A stretch of 64,000 nt of DNA from Rubrivivax sp. (GCA_022842305.1 JALHPY010000002.1:80573-144572), one strand, 5' to 3'; shown: positions 51,687 through 60,034, counted from the first letter of the stretch. The notes: generated by a model not told the origin, from the letters alone. Numbers and translations are program-made.

Positions 51687-52685
51687 TCAGGCCGTGACGG
51701 CATGGCCGGCACGTTCGGCCAGCTCTGCCACCAGGCGCTGCACCTGCACGGCCGCCACCAACCGGCGGTAGTGCGACTGCATGACCGTGGTGCGCATGGG
51801 GCTGACCTGCTTGTGCACCAGCTTGCCCAGAGCAGCGACTGCTGCCTCGTCCAGCGGGCTTCCGACAAAGGCCTCGGTGCCCTGCAGCAGCAGCGGGTGC
51901 GAATTGGTGCCGGTGAGCGCGATGCGCAGGCTGGCCAGCTCGCCGCCCTGGACGCGCAGTGCGCAGGCGGCGCCGGCCAGCGCAAAGTCCATCGAGCCGC
52001 GCGCGCGCGCCTTGCGGTAGCCGCTCAGCAGGCCGGCGGCCGGCGCCGGCAGCACGATGCGGGTGAGCACCTCGTCGCTCGCCAGCGTCAGGTGCGCGGC
52101 GCCGTCGTCGCGGTAGCAGTCGGCCAGCGGCAGGCGGCGCGTGCCGCGGGCCGAGAGCAGGTCGACGCTGGCGTCCAGCGCGATGAGTGCCGGCGCCACG
52201 TCGCCACTGAAGGCGGCGTGACAGCGGCTGCCCTGCGGCGCCACGTGGCAGGTCTGGCCGCCGCGCTTGAGGCAGTAGTCGTTGGCCTGGCGCCACCATT
52301 CGCTCTGGTTGTAGTAGACGCAACGCGTGTCCTGGCACAGGTTGCCGGCCAGCGTGGCCACCGTGCGGTGCCCCGGGCCGGCCGCGGCGCGCGCGCCCTC
52401 GGCCAGCGCCACGGCAGCGCCTTGCAGGCGCGGCTCTACAGCCAGGCGCGCCAGGGTGATGCCGGCGCCCAGGGTCCAGTGCTGCTCGCCGCACACCAGG
52501 CCAGCCTGGCCCTGCACGGCGCCCAGGTCGACCAGGCGCGAGGGCTTGCCCAGGCCGCGGCGCAGGTTGGGTACCAGGTCGGTACCGCCGGCCAGCAGGC
52601 GCGCGCCGGGCTCGGCGGCCAGCAGCGTGGCGGCCTCGGCATAGCTGGCCGGACGCGACAGTTCGAACTCGGGCATGCGTTCCAT
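51687..52685 (-). CDS. hcrB: 4-hydroxybenzoyl-CoA reductase, beta (FAD/[4Fe-4S]) subunit
   Basis: A 332-residue FAD-binding subunit of the xanthine oxidase family. FAD motifs are LLAGGTDLVPNLRRGLGKP and GPGHRTVATLAGNLCQDTRC. The decisive feature is the extra cysteine loop absent from ordinary xanthine dehydrogenases. After NLCQDTRC come YCLKRGGQTC and SRC, giving four cysteines at spacings 16, 8 and 9. These equal the spacings recalled for the additional [4Fe-4S] cluster of Thauera HcrB (C122, C138, C146, C155). The cluster lets the enzyme run in the reductive, dehydroxylating direction. The hcrA stop lies just before the start. Confidence 0.93.
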   Translation of the reverse strand: MERMPEFELSRPASYAEAATLLAAEPGARLLAGGTDLVPNLRRGLGKPSRLVDLGAVQGQAGLVCGEQHWTLGAGITLARLAVEPRLQGAAVALAEGARAAAGPGHRTVATLAGNLCQDTRCVYYNQSEWWRQANDYCLKRGGQTCHVAPQGSRCHAAFSGDVAPALIALDASVDLLSARGTRRLPLADCYRDDGAAHLTLASDEVLTRIVLPAPAAGLLSGYRKARARGSMDFALAGAACALRVQGGELASLRIALTGTNSHPLLLQGTEAFVGSPLDEAAVAALGKLVHKQVSPMRTTVMQSHYRRLVAAVQVQRLVAELAERAGHAVTA

Positions 52686-52686
52686 C

Positions 52687-55101
52687 TCACTCCCCTTGCG
52701 CGGGTGCGCTGGCGGCCTGGGCTTGGGTCAGTGCGCGGCGCGCCTGCAGTTGCTGCTGTCGGCGCTGCTTGTGCAGCGCGTCAAGCACGCGGTCGGGCGT
52801 GGCCGGCAGCTCGTGCAGACGAATGCCCACGGCGTCGAAGATGGCGTTGGTCAGCGCCGGCGGAAAGCCGTGCAGCGCGCCTTCGCTGGCCTCCTTCGCG
52901 CCGAAGGGCCCCAGCGGGTCCATGCTCTCCACCAGGTGCACGGCGATGGGCGGCGACTCGACGATGGTGGGGATGCGGTAGTCCAGAAAGTTGGGGCGCA
53001 GCGGCAGGCCTTCGTGGTACTGCGTCTCTTCGCCCAACGCCTGGCCCATGCCCATCCACACGGCACCCTGCACCTGGCCCTCTACCGCCAGCGGGTTGAT
53101 GGCAAAGCCGCAGTCGTGCGCCACCCACACCTGTTCGACCTGCACCAGGCCGGTGTCCACGTCCACCGCCACCTGCACCACCTGCGCGGCGTAGGAAAAG
53201 CCGGCGGTCGAGCCCACCGCGGCGCCGCGGAACTTGCCGCCCTGCGTTTCGGGCGGGGTGGACCACACGCCCTTGACGGTGATGGTGCCGCTGTCCACCA
53301 GCGCGGCCTCCACCACCTGGGCAAAGTTCAGCGTCTTGTCGGTGCCCACCACGGCGCAGCATTCGCCGGCCCAGTCCACCTCTTCGGGGCTGACCTGCAG
53401 CACGCGTGCCGCCGCCGTGACCAGCAGGCGCTTCAGTTCCTCGGCCGCGCGCAGCGCCGCGTTGCCCACCATGAAGGACACGCGCGATGAGTACGAGCCG
53501 TTGTCCTTGGGCGTGAGCGCGCTGTCGGTGGCGATGACGCGGATGCGCGCCATCGGCAACTGCAGCACCTCGGCCACCACCTGCGTCAGCAGCGTGGACG
53601 AGCCCTGGCCGATGTCGGACGCGCCCGTGAGGATGGTGATGCCGCCGTCGAAGTCGAGCTTGAGGTTGATCACCGCGTGCGGCTCGCCGCTCCAGTGCAC
53701 CGGCTTGGCCGAGCCCGAGACGTAGTGCGAGCAGGCCAGCCCCAGGCCGCGCTTCACCGGGCCGTCGGCCGGCAGGTGGCCGCGCCACTGGCGCCAGCCC
53801 GAGGCCTGCTCCACCCAGTCCAGGCAGGCCGGCAGGCCATAGGAATTGACCTGCAGATCGTTGAGCGTGCGGTAGGGCGCGTCAATCAAATTGGCGCGGC
53901 GCAGCGCGATCGGGTCGATGCCCAACTGCCCCGCCATCTCGTCCAGCAGCGACTCGAAGGCATGGCGCACGTCCACCGCGCCGTGGCCGCGCATGGCGCC
54001 GCAGGGCGGCAGGTTGGCGTAGACGCGAAAGCCGCGGTAGCGCACCGCACCCACGCGGTACAGCGCGTGCAGCAGCGCACCGGCGTAGAGGATGGTGACC
54101 AGGCCGTAGCCCCCGTAGGCCCCGCCGCGCTGCACCACTTCGCAGTCCACCGCGGTGATCTCGCCGCTGCGCTTGAGGCCGATCTTGAGCCGGATGTCGG
54201 TGGCCGGACGGCCGCGGTGCGTGAGGAAACCTTCCTCGCGCGTGAGCTGCATGCGCACCGTGCCACCGGCGGCACGCGCCAGCGCGGCCGTGACCATCTC
54301 GAAGTTGAGCGGTTCCACGCGGTGGCCGAAACCGCCGCCGACAAAGGGCTTGACCACGCGGATGCGCGAACTGTCCATGCCCAGCACCTGCGCCAGCGTC
54401 AGGTGCAGGTAGTACGGCACCTGGGTCACCGAATGCGTGGTCAGGCGGCCGGCCTCGGGCTCGTAGCAGGCCACGGCGGCGTTGAGCTCGATCTGGCCGT
54501 GGGCGACTTCGGCATAGGTGGTGCTGCGCTCCAACACCAGGTCGGCCTGCGCAAAGCCGGCATCCAAGTCGCCGAAATCCTGCTCGACCTGGCGCTCGAT
54601 GTTGCCGGGCTTCTTGGGGTGCAGCGGCACGGCGCCCTCGGCGCGCGCCTCGGCAGCAGTGAAATAGGCCGGCAGGGTCTCGATGTCCAGCGTGATGGCG
54701 CGCAGCGCGGCCTCGGCCGTGGCTTCGTCCACCGCCGCCACGGCGGCCAGCGGCTCGCCGCGGTAGCGCACCACGTCGCGCGCCAGCGGCCATTCGTTCT
54801 GGGCGATGGGGATCACGCCATAAGGCGCGGCGAAGTCGGCGCCGGTGATGACGGCGCGCACGCCGGGGATGGCCAGCGCGGCTTCGACGTCGATGGCGTG
54901 GATGCGGCCGTGCGCCACCGGGCTGCGCAGTATGCGGCCCACCAGCGCCTGGCCGAAAGGCAGGTCGGCGGTGTAGCGCGCGCGGCCGGTGACCTTGTCG
55001 ATGCCGTCGACCAGCGGCGTGCGCTGGCCCACGCCGCCGGCGGGGGCGGTGGCGCTGACCTTGGTCGTGGCGGGCAGGCCGGCGGGGTCGCGCGCGTTCA
55101 T
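52687..55101 (-). CDS. hcrA: 4-hydroxybenzoyl-CoA reductase, alpha (molybdenum) subunit
   Basis: An 804-residue Mo-MCD subunit of the xanthine oxidase family. N-terminal block TPLVDGIDKVTGRARYTADLP, then VGRILRSPVAHGRI, and Mo-site segments KPFVGGGFGHRVEPLNFE, PPCGAMRGHGAVDVRHAFES, ASDIGQGSSTLLTQVVAEVL and a C-terminal GPFGAKEASEGALHGFPPALTNAI with the active-site Glu (G-x-K-E-A-S/G-E). It removes the para-hydroxyl of 4-hydroxybenzoyl-CoA, yielding benzoyl-CoA. It is coupled to hcrC by a 4-base overlap. The C-terminal 35 residues are Gln/Ala-rich. Order C-A-B differs from A-B-C recalled in Thauera. Confidence 0.92.
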   Translation of the reverse strand: MNARDPAGLPATTKVSATAPAGGVGQRTPLVDGIDKVTGRARYTADLPFGQALVGRILRSPVAHGRIHAIDVEAALAIPGVRAVITGADFAAPYGVIPIAQNEWPLARDVVRYRGEPLAAVAAVDEATAEAALRAITLDIETLPAYFTAAEARAEGAVPLHPKKPGNIERQVEQDFGDLDAGFAQADLVLERSTTYAEVAHGQIELNAAVACYEPEAGRLTTHSVTQVPYYLHLTLAQVLGMDSSRIRVVKPFVGGGFGHRVEPLNFEMVTAALARAAGGTVRMQLTREEGFLTHRGRPATDIRLKIGLKRSGEITAVDCEVVQRGGAYGGYGLVTILYAGALLHALYRVGAVRYRGFRVYANLPPCGAMRGHGAVDVRHAFESLLDEMAGQLGIDPIALRRANLIDAPYRTLNDLQVNSYGLPACLDWVEQASGWRQWRGHLPADGPVKRGLGLACSHYVSGSAKPVHWSGEPHAVINLKLDFDGGITILTGASDIGQGSSTLLTQVVAEVLQLPMARIRVIATDSALTPKDNGSYSSRVSFMVGNAALRAAEELKRLLVTAAARVLQVSPEEVDWAGECCAVVGTDKTLNFAQVVEAALVDSGTITVKGVWSTPPETQGGKFRGAAVGSTAGFSYAAQVVQVAVDVDTGLVQVEQVWVAHDCGFAINPLAVEGQVQGAVWMGMGQALGEETQYHEGLPLRPNFLDYRIPTIVESPPIAVHLVESMDPLGPFGAKEASEGALHGFPPALTNAIFDAVGIRLHELPATPDRVLDALHKQRRQQQLQARRALTQAQAASAPAQGE

Positions 55102-55568
55102 GCCGCGGCTCCGGTGGCGGCCTGCACCGATTCGATGATCTTCACGTAGCCGGTGCAGCGGCACAGGTTGCCGGCCAGGGCCTCGCGGATCTGCGCCGCG
55201 CTGGGGTCGGGGCAGCGCCGCAGCAGCGCTTCGGCCGCCATCACCATGCCGGGGGTGCAGAAGCCGCACTGCGTGCCCAGCTTCTCGTGGAAGGCCTGCT
55301 GCAGCCGGCTCATGCGGCCATTGGCCGACAGGTGCTCGATGGTCTCGATGCGTTTGCCCGTGCAGCCTGCCGCCAGCGTGATGCAGGCCAGCAGCGGCTG
55401 GTCGTCCATCAGCACGGTGCAGGCGCCGCACTCGCCGCCGTCGCAGCCTTGCTTGGTGCCGGTCAGGCCCAGGGTGTCGCGCAGCACGTCCAGCAGCAGC
55501 GCGTTGTCGGCCACGGCCAGCTGATGCGTGCGCCCGTTGACATGGAGGGTCAGCAACTTCTTGCTCAC
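55098..55568 (-). CDS. hcrC: 4-hydroxybenzoyl-CoA reductase, gamma (2x[2Fe-2S]) subunit
   Basis: A 156-residue two-cluster [2Fe-2S] subunit of the xanthine oxidase family. First cluster: GCDGGECGACTVLMDDQPLLAC. Second: QCGFCTPGMVMAAEALL and GNLCRCTGYVKIIESVQ. The GTG at 55568 (VSKKLLTLHVNG) is chosen because CAGGAGTCCCC lies just upstream; a longer form from ATG 55610 would place unrelated residues in front. It is the first gene of hcrC-hcrA-hcrB-ligase and starts about 85 bases after the palindromic operator at 55655. Confidence 0.92.
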   Translation of the reverse strand: MSKKLLTLHVNGRTHQLAVADNALLLDVLRDTLGLTGTKQGCDGGECGACTVLMDDQPLLACITLAAGCTGKRIETIEHLSANGRMSRLQQAFHEKLGTQCGFCTPGMVMAAEALLRRCPDPSAAQIREALAGNLCRCTGYVKIIESVQAATGAAA

Positions 55569-55654
55569 GGCCGGGGACTCCTGGTCTGCAATGGGCTGAA
55601 CTGCACGCACGGGCGCCGGGCGGCGCCAGACCGCGCCGCGGTCTCTATTGGTGT

Positions 55655-55684
55655 ATTGTGGTACCTTATTACCGGATTAGACAA
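55655..55684 (-). promoter_or_regulatory. predicted promoter with overlapping palindromic operator, site 3 (hcr operon / second Rrf2 gene)
   Basis: On the minus strand TTGTCT (55684-55679), an 18-base spacer and CACAAT (55660-55655) make a candidate promoter for hcrC. The bases from the -10 onward, CACAATACACCAATAGAG, match those at the had promoter in 16 of 18 positions. The operator ATTGTGGTACCTTATT (55655-55670, plus-strand reading) overlies the -10. It also lies 140 bases before the divergent Rrf2 gene, so it could serve autoregulation. Confidence 0.6.
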
Positions 55685-55810
55685 GAATGCGTTGGACATA
55701 TGCTTTGTGGTTTACCCAGCCGTGGCCAGCAGTCGCCACCCGGGCAGGAGGAAGACCTTGAGGTGTGATGTACACGGGGCCGACTTGGCCTCCCCGCGGT
55801 GGAGCGCAGC

Positions 55811-56269
55811 ATGAAGCTGCAGAAGAACACCTTGCTGGCGCTGTACAGCGTGCTCGACTTCGCAGGCGACGCCGAGCGCCACATCCCAGCGGCCGAGATC
55901 GCCGCCAAGTACGGTGTCTCGCCGCACCACCTGGCCAAGGTGCTGGCGCAGATGGCGCGCTCGGGCATCGTGGCCTCGGTGCGCGGCGCGGGTGGCGGTT
56001 ACCGCTTCACCGGCAATGCGCGCCGACTGACCCTGATGGACATCATCCAGATGTTCGAGGACATCGCCGCCCCCGCGCCGCTGCTGGACGAACACGGCGT
56101 GGCCACCCCGGTGGAAGGCGCGCTGCAGGTGGTGTTGACCGAGATCGACGGCCACGCCAAGGCCACGCTCAGCTCCATCACCCTGGCAACCATGCTTCGG
56201 CTGATCCAGCGCCAGCAAGGCGCCGCGCCAACGCCCGCCCCTCCCGCCCCGCCGGCCCTGCCGACCTGA
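55811..56269 (+). CDS. Rrf2 family transcriptional regulator, BadM-like paralogue
   Basis: A 152-residue Rrf2 regulator closely similar to that at 2446 (MKLQKNTLLALYSVLDFAG, then [20 protein letters not shown] and [10 protein letters not shown]). It has no cysteine, so no Fe-S sensing. The recognition-helix segment ([15 protein letters not shown]) is the same in both paralogues, implying they recognise the same DNA site. The ligand-side half has diverged (DIAAPAPLLDEHGVATPVEGAL versus [21 protein letters not shown], given in part). It is transcribed divergently from hcr with operator site 3 between them. ATG 55811 follows GGAG by 6 bases. Confidence 0.88.
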   Translation: MKLQKNTLLALYSVLDFAGDAERHIPAAEIAAKYGVSPHHLAKVLAQMARSGIVASVRGAGGGYRFTGNARRLTLMDIIQMFEDIAAPAPLLDEHGVATPVEGALQVVLTEIDGHAKATLSSITLATMLRLIQRQQGAAPTPAPPAPPALPT

Positions 56270-56280
56270 GGCGGCAGCGC

Positions 56281-57195
56281 TCACGCGCCCTGCCCTGCAC
56301 TGGCCAGCGCACTCGCCGCCACCCGCTGCTGCAGCCGCGCCCAGCCACTGTCCAGCTCGGACTGCAGCGCCTGGGTCTGTGCCGGCGTCAGGTGGCGGTA
56401 GCGCCGCTGCAGCGCCAGGTATTCGGCCACGGGACGCGAGGGCGATTCCTGGTTGATGGTGTAGCGCAGCCCGTCCTCGATCTCGAACAGCGGAAACGCG
56501 CCGCAGGCCACGGCCGCGCGCGCCGTGGTGAGCGCGCTGTCGTCGGCCACGCCCCAGCCGTCCAGGCAGGGGATCAGCAGCGTGATCAGGCGGAAGCCGC
56601 GCGTGGCCTTGGCTTTGGCCACCTTGCGCTTCAGATCGGCCAGGTGGCCGATGCTGGCCGTGGCCACGTAGGGCACGTTGTGCGCGGCCATGATCTCGCT
56701 CAGGTTCTTCTTGCGCGACACCTTGCCGGCCGGCGTGGAGCCGGTGCGCGCGAACAGCGGCGTCGACGACGACTTCTGCGCGCCGGTGTTCATGTAGCCC
56801 TCGTTGTCGAAGCAGAAGTACAGGATGTCCTCGTTGCGCTCGGCCGCGGACGACAGGCACTGGAAGCCGATGTCGTAGGTGCCGCCGTCGCCGGCCAGCA
56901 CGATGACCTGGGTGTCGCGCTCGCCGCGCGCGTCCAGCGCCCGGCGCAGGCCGGTGGCCGCGGCCGCGCTGGATTCCAGCGTGGGCTGGTAGACGGGGAT
57001 GCGCAGCGAGCTGTAGGGCTGCGGTCCGGCGATGATGGCCATGCAGGACGGCGGGATCACCGCCATCGTCTGCGGGCCCATCACGTCCAGGATATGGCGC
57101 AGCGTCAGCGGCTCCACGCATCCCGGGCAGGCGGCGTGCCCAGAGCACAGCAGCGGCTCTTCGCTGTGCGCGGCATTGATGGCGATGGTCGTCAT
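56281..57195 (-). CDS. padI: phenylglyoxylate dehydrogenase, TPP (beta) subunit
   Basis: A 304-residue thiamine diphosphate subunit of a 2-oxoacid oxidoreductase. Motifs: LCSGHAACPGCVEPLTLRHIL (C-x2-C), IPPSCMAIIAGP, VIVLAGDGGTYDIGFQCLSSAAERNEDILYFCFDNEGYMNTG (in part, TPP motif GDGG...N) and a C-terminal helical region. In Aromatoleum evansii the five-subunit PadEFGHI decarboxylates phenylglyoxylate to benzoyl-CoA, using NAD+. This is the partner of the PadG-like alpha subunit encoded 5 bases upstream. Pyruvate oxidoreductase is the alternative by family, but the pad context favours phenylglyoxylate. Confidence 0.85.
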   Translation of the reverse strand: MTTIAINAAHSEEPLLCSGHAACPGCVEPLTLRHILDVMGPQTMAVIPPSCMAIIAGPQPYSSLRIPVYQPTLESSAAAATGLRRALDARGERDTQVIVLAGDGGTYDIGFQCLSSAAERNEDILYFCFDNEGYMNTGAQKSSSTPLFARTGSTPAGKVSRKKNLSEIMAAHNVPYVATASIGHLADLKRKVAKAKATRGFRLITLLIPCLDGWGVADDSALTTARAAVACGAFPLFEIEDGLRYTINQESPSRPVAEYLALQRRYRHLTPAQTQALQSELDSGWARLQQRVAASALASAGQGA

Positions 57196-57200
57196 GGCGC

Positions 57201-58373
57201 TTACCTCACCCATTGCGAAGTGGCCAGATCGGCCGCGTCGGCGCCGCTGGCCAGCGCCTGCTGCACGAAGGCCACGATGCGTTCGGGCGGCACGTTCAGC
57301 CCGCCCACCCCCGACAGCAGGCCGTGGATGCGCGGCGCCTCGGGCTGGCCGTAGAGCGCGGCACGCAGTTCCTGGTGCAGCACGCCGCCCATGCCGGGCG
57401 AATGGTTGCGGTCCAGCACCACCACCTGGGCCACGCCGGCCAGCGCGGCGCGCAGCGCGGCCGCCGGCAGCGGTCGGAACAGCCGCAGCTTGACCAGACC
57501 CACCGCCTGCCCCTGCTCGCGCAGCAGGTCCACGGCCTCGCGCGCCGTGCCGCACAGGCTGCCCATGCTCAGGATCACCGTGCGCGCGCCGTCGCAGCGG
57601 TAGCGCTCGATCACGCCGTGGCTGCGCCCGGTGCGCGCCGCCCAGTCGCGGTCGGCCTCGGCGGCCAGCGCCGGCACGCGCGCCATCGCCGTTTCTATCT
57701 CCTGCCGGTGACGGTAGAACATGTCCTGGCTGATGACGTTGCCCCAGCCCGAGGGCGCGGCCGTGTCCAGGCGCTGCGCCGGGGCAAAGGGCGGCAGGTA
57801 GTCGTCCACCAGCGCCTGCGCCGGCACGTGCACCGGTTCGAGCGCGTGCGACACGTAGAAGGCGTCCAGGTTCACCAGCACCGGCAGCAGCACCTGCTCG
57901 GCCACGCGGAAAGCCTGGATCACGGTGTCCAGCGCGTCCTGCGCCGACTCCACGTAGAACTGGATCCAGCCGGTGTCGCGCTGCGCCAGGCTGTCGGTCT
58001 GGTCGGGCCAGAAGGCCCAGGGCGAGGCCACGGTGCGGTTGACGTTGGCCATGACGATGGGCGCGCGCGCGCCGGCCGCGTAGTGCAGCAGCTCGTGCAT
58101 CAGCAGCAGGCCCTGCGAGGCCGTGGCGGTGAACACGCGCACCCCCGCCAGCGAGGCCGGAATGCAGGCCGACATCACCGAATGCTCGCTTTCGGGGGTG
58201 ATGATCTCGGCGTCGAACACGCCTTCGGCCTGGAAGTCGGTGAGCTTTTCCAGCACCGGCGTCTGCGGTGTGATGGGGTAGACCGGCACCACCTGCGGCC
58301 GCGCCAGGCGCGCGGCCCAGGCCACGGCGTGGTTGCCGGTGAGCAGCACGGGTGCGTCGGCAGCAGCATTCAT
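57201..58373 (-). CDS. padG: phenylglyoxylate dehydrogenase, alpha subunit
   Basis: A 390-residue pyrimidine-binding subunit of the pyruvate:ferredoxin oxidoreductase family. Blocks: LLTGNHAVAWAARLARPQVVPVYPITPQTPVLE, FDAEIITPESEHSVMSACI, RVFTATASQGLLLMHELLHYAAG and a domain II segment VILSMGSLCGTAREAVDLLREQGQAVGLVKLRLFRPLP (parts). The E in TPESEHS is the TPP-activating region common to the family. Start at ATG 58373 overlaps the stop of the flavin subunit gene. It is part of padE-(padH/F)-padG-padI. Confidence 0.87.
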   Translation of the reverse strand: MNAAADAPVLLTGNHAVAWAARLARPQVVPVYPITPQTPVLEKLTDFQAEGVFDAEIITPESEHSVMSACIPASLAGVRVFTATASQGLLLMHELLHYAAGARAPIVMANVNRTVASPWAFWPDQTDSLAQRDTGWIQFYVESAQDALDTVIQAFRVAEQVLLPVLVNLDAFYVSHALEPVHVPAQALVDDYLPPFAPAQRLDTAAPSGWGNVISQDMFYRHRQEIETAMARVPALAAEADRDWAARTGRSHGVIERYRCDGARTVILSMGSLCGTAREAVDLLREQGQAVGLVKLRLFRPLPAAALRAALAGVAQVVVLDRNHSPGMGGVLHQELRAALYGQPEAPRIHGLLSGVGGLNVPPERIVAFVQQALASGADAADLATSQWVR

Positions 58374-60034
58374 CGCAGTTCCTCCAGCATCGTCATCGAT
58401 CCCGTGGGGCATTCGCGCACGCACAGGCCGCAGCCCTTGCAGTAGTCGCCCAGCACCACGTAGCCCTCGCCCTGACGCAGCACCGCCAGGTCGGGGCAGT
58501 AGCTGACGCAGTTGTCGCAGTGGGTGCAGGTGCCGCAGGAGTAGCAGCGCGCGGCCTCGCCCAGGGCCTGCACCATGCTCAGGCCTTGCTGCACCTCGCT
58601 GCCCTGGGCCAGGCGCTGCTCAACGCCCAGTTGCGGCGCGGCGGCGCGCGCGGCCGGCGGGTGGTAGTGGCGGTTGATGTCGGCCAGGGGGACGGTGGTT
58701 TGCAGCGCCTCGGCAGCCGCCTCGACGCCCTGCCCGTCAGCCGTGCGCAGGCTGCGCACGATGGACAGCGCGGCGCGCTCGCCCATGGCGATGGCCTCGG
58801 AGACGAAGCGCGCACCGCTGGCCAGGTCACCCGCGGCCCAGACGCGGGTCACGCTGGTGGCGCCTTCGGCGTCCATGGCCAGCAGCGGGCCCGCGCTAGC
58901 AAAGTCCGGCGTCAGCGGTGACAGGTCCGGGTCCTGGCCGATGGAGACGATGATGGCGTCGGCCTCGAGCTGGAAGCCGCTGTCGGCCAGCGCCTCCACG
59001 GTGAAGGCGCCGCGGGCTTCGCCGCGCTGCAGCCGCACGCGCTGGCAGTCCAGGCGCAGGCCACCGGGGCCGGGCTTTGCGGCCAGCAGTTGGGCGCCGT
59101 CGGCCAGGACGATGCCTTCTTCCAGCGCCTCGATGACTTCCTCGCGCTGTGCCGGCATCTCGGCCTCGGCCTCCAGCGACAGGATGGTCACGGCATGGCC
59201 GGCGCGGCGCGCGCTGCGTGCGGCGTCCAGCGCGGCGCTGCCGCCGCCCACCACCAGCACGCGCGGGCCCAGCGCCGGTGGCTCGCCGCGGTTGCCGAGA
59301 TTGGTGCTGGCCAGGTAGTCGGCGCCGTCCACCACCCAAGGCTGGCCGTAGTCCAGCTGCGGCAGGCGCTTGCTGCGGCGCGCGCCAAAGGCCAGCAGCA
59401 CGGCGTCGTACTCGTCGCGCAAGGCCTGCAGCGCCGGCCGGTCCAGCGTCTGACCACAGCGCAACTCCACGCCCAGCGCCAGCAGGCGCGCGATCTCGGC
59501 GTCCAGCACGGCGCGCGCCAGGCGGTAGCCGGGGATGCCGTCGCGCATCAGGCCGCCGGGTTCGGGCTGGGCCTCGAACACGGTCACGCCGTAGCCGCGC
59601 CGGCGCAGCTGGTAGGCGGCAGACAGCCCCGCCGGCCCGGCGCCGACGATGGCCACGCGCTGCGCCTGGCCTTCGGCCGGCGCGGGGTAGGCCCAGCCGC
59701 CGTCCAGCGCCAGGTCGCCGACGAAGCGCTCGAGCTTGCAGATGGACAACGCGCCGTCAACGTCCACGCGGTTGCAGGCGGCTTCGCAGGGGTGGTGGCA
59801 GATGCGGCCGATCACCGCCGGAAAGGGGTTGTGGCGCGACAGCGTCTGCCAGGCGGCGGCAAAGTCGCCGGCGCGCGCCTGGCCTATCCATTCGGCGATG
59901 TCGCCGTGCAGCGGACAGGCGGCGTGGCAGGGCGAAGGCGCATAGCGGTGCTGCGGCAGCGCGGCGCGCCAGGTGCCGGTCTTGATGACGGCGGTGGTGC
60001 CGGTGGTCCAGGTGGGGCGCACGGCCGTCTTCAT
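58370..60034 (-). CDS. padH: phenylglyoxylate dehydrogenase, flavin subunit fused to 2[4Fe-4S] ferredoxin subunit
   Basis: A 554-residue protein. The first part is a glutamate-synthase-small-subunit-like flavoprotein: N-terminal Fe-S cysteines CHAACPLHGDIAEWI and ICHHPCEAACNR, FAD motif VAIVGAGPAGLSAAYQLRRRG, NAD(P) motif VLVVGGGSAALDAARSARRAG, and ATSVTRVWAAGDLASG. The last about 60 residues are a bacterial ferredoxin, CYSCGTCTHCDNCVSYCPD and GDYCKGCGLCVRECPTG. In A. evansii these are separate genes (padH and padF, as I recall), so this is a fusion. It passes electrons from the TPP core to NAD+. No stop or frameshift interrupts the join. Confidence 0.85.
   Translation of the reverse strand: MKTAVRPTWTTGTTAVIKTGTWRAALPQHRYAPSPCHAACPLHGDIAEWIGQARAGDFAAAWQTLSRHNPFPAVIGRICHHPCEAACNRVDVDGALSICKLERFVGDLALDGGWAYPAPAEGQAQRVAIVGAGPAGLSAAYQLRRRGYGVTVFEAQPEPGGLMRDGIPGYRLARAVLDAEIARLLALGVELRCGQTLDRPALQALRDEYDAVLLAFGARRSKRLPQLDYGQPWVVDGADYLASTNLGNRGEPPALGPRVLVVGGGSAALDAARSARRAGHAVTILSLEAEAEMPAQREEVIEALEEGIVLADGAQLLAAKPGPGGLRLDCQRVRLQRGEARGAFTVEALADSGFQLEADAIIVSIGQDPDLSPLTPDFASAGPLLAMDAEGATSVTRVWAAGDLASGARFVSEAIAMGERAALSIVRSLRTADGQGVEAAAEALQTTVPLADINRHYHPPAARAAAPQLGVEQRLAQGSEVQQGLSMVQALGEAARCYSCGTCTHCDNCVSYCPDLAVLRQGEGYVVLGDYCKGCGLCVRECPTGSMTMLEELR

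Noticed and set aside
52570-52585. A GGTACC in coding DNA (GGTCGGTACCGCC) as another operator
   Set aside because: It lies inside hcrB and has no A/T-rich arms, unlike the intergenic sites.
58579-58830. Possible small gene inside the padH/F ferredoxin junction as separate padF
   Set aside because: The ferredoxin domain is in the same continuous frame as the flavoprotein and has no own start or ribosome site, so a fusion is the better reading.
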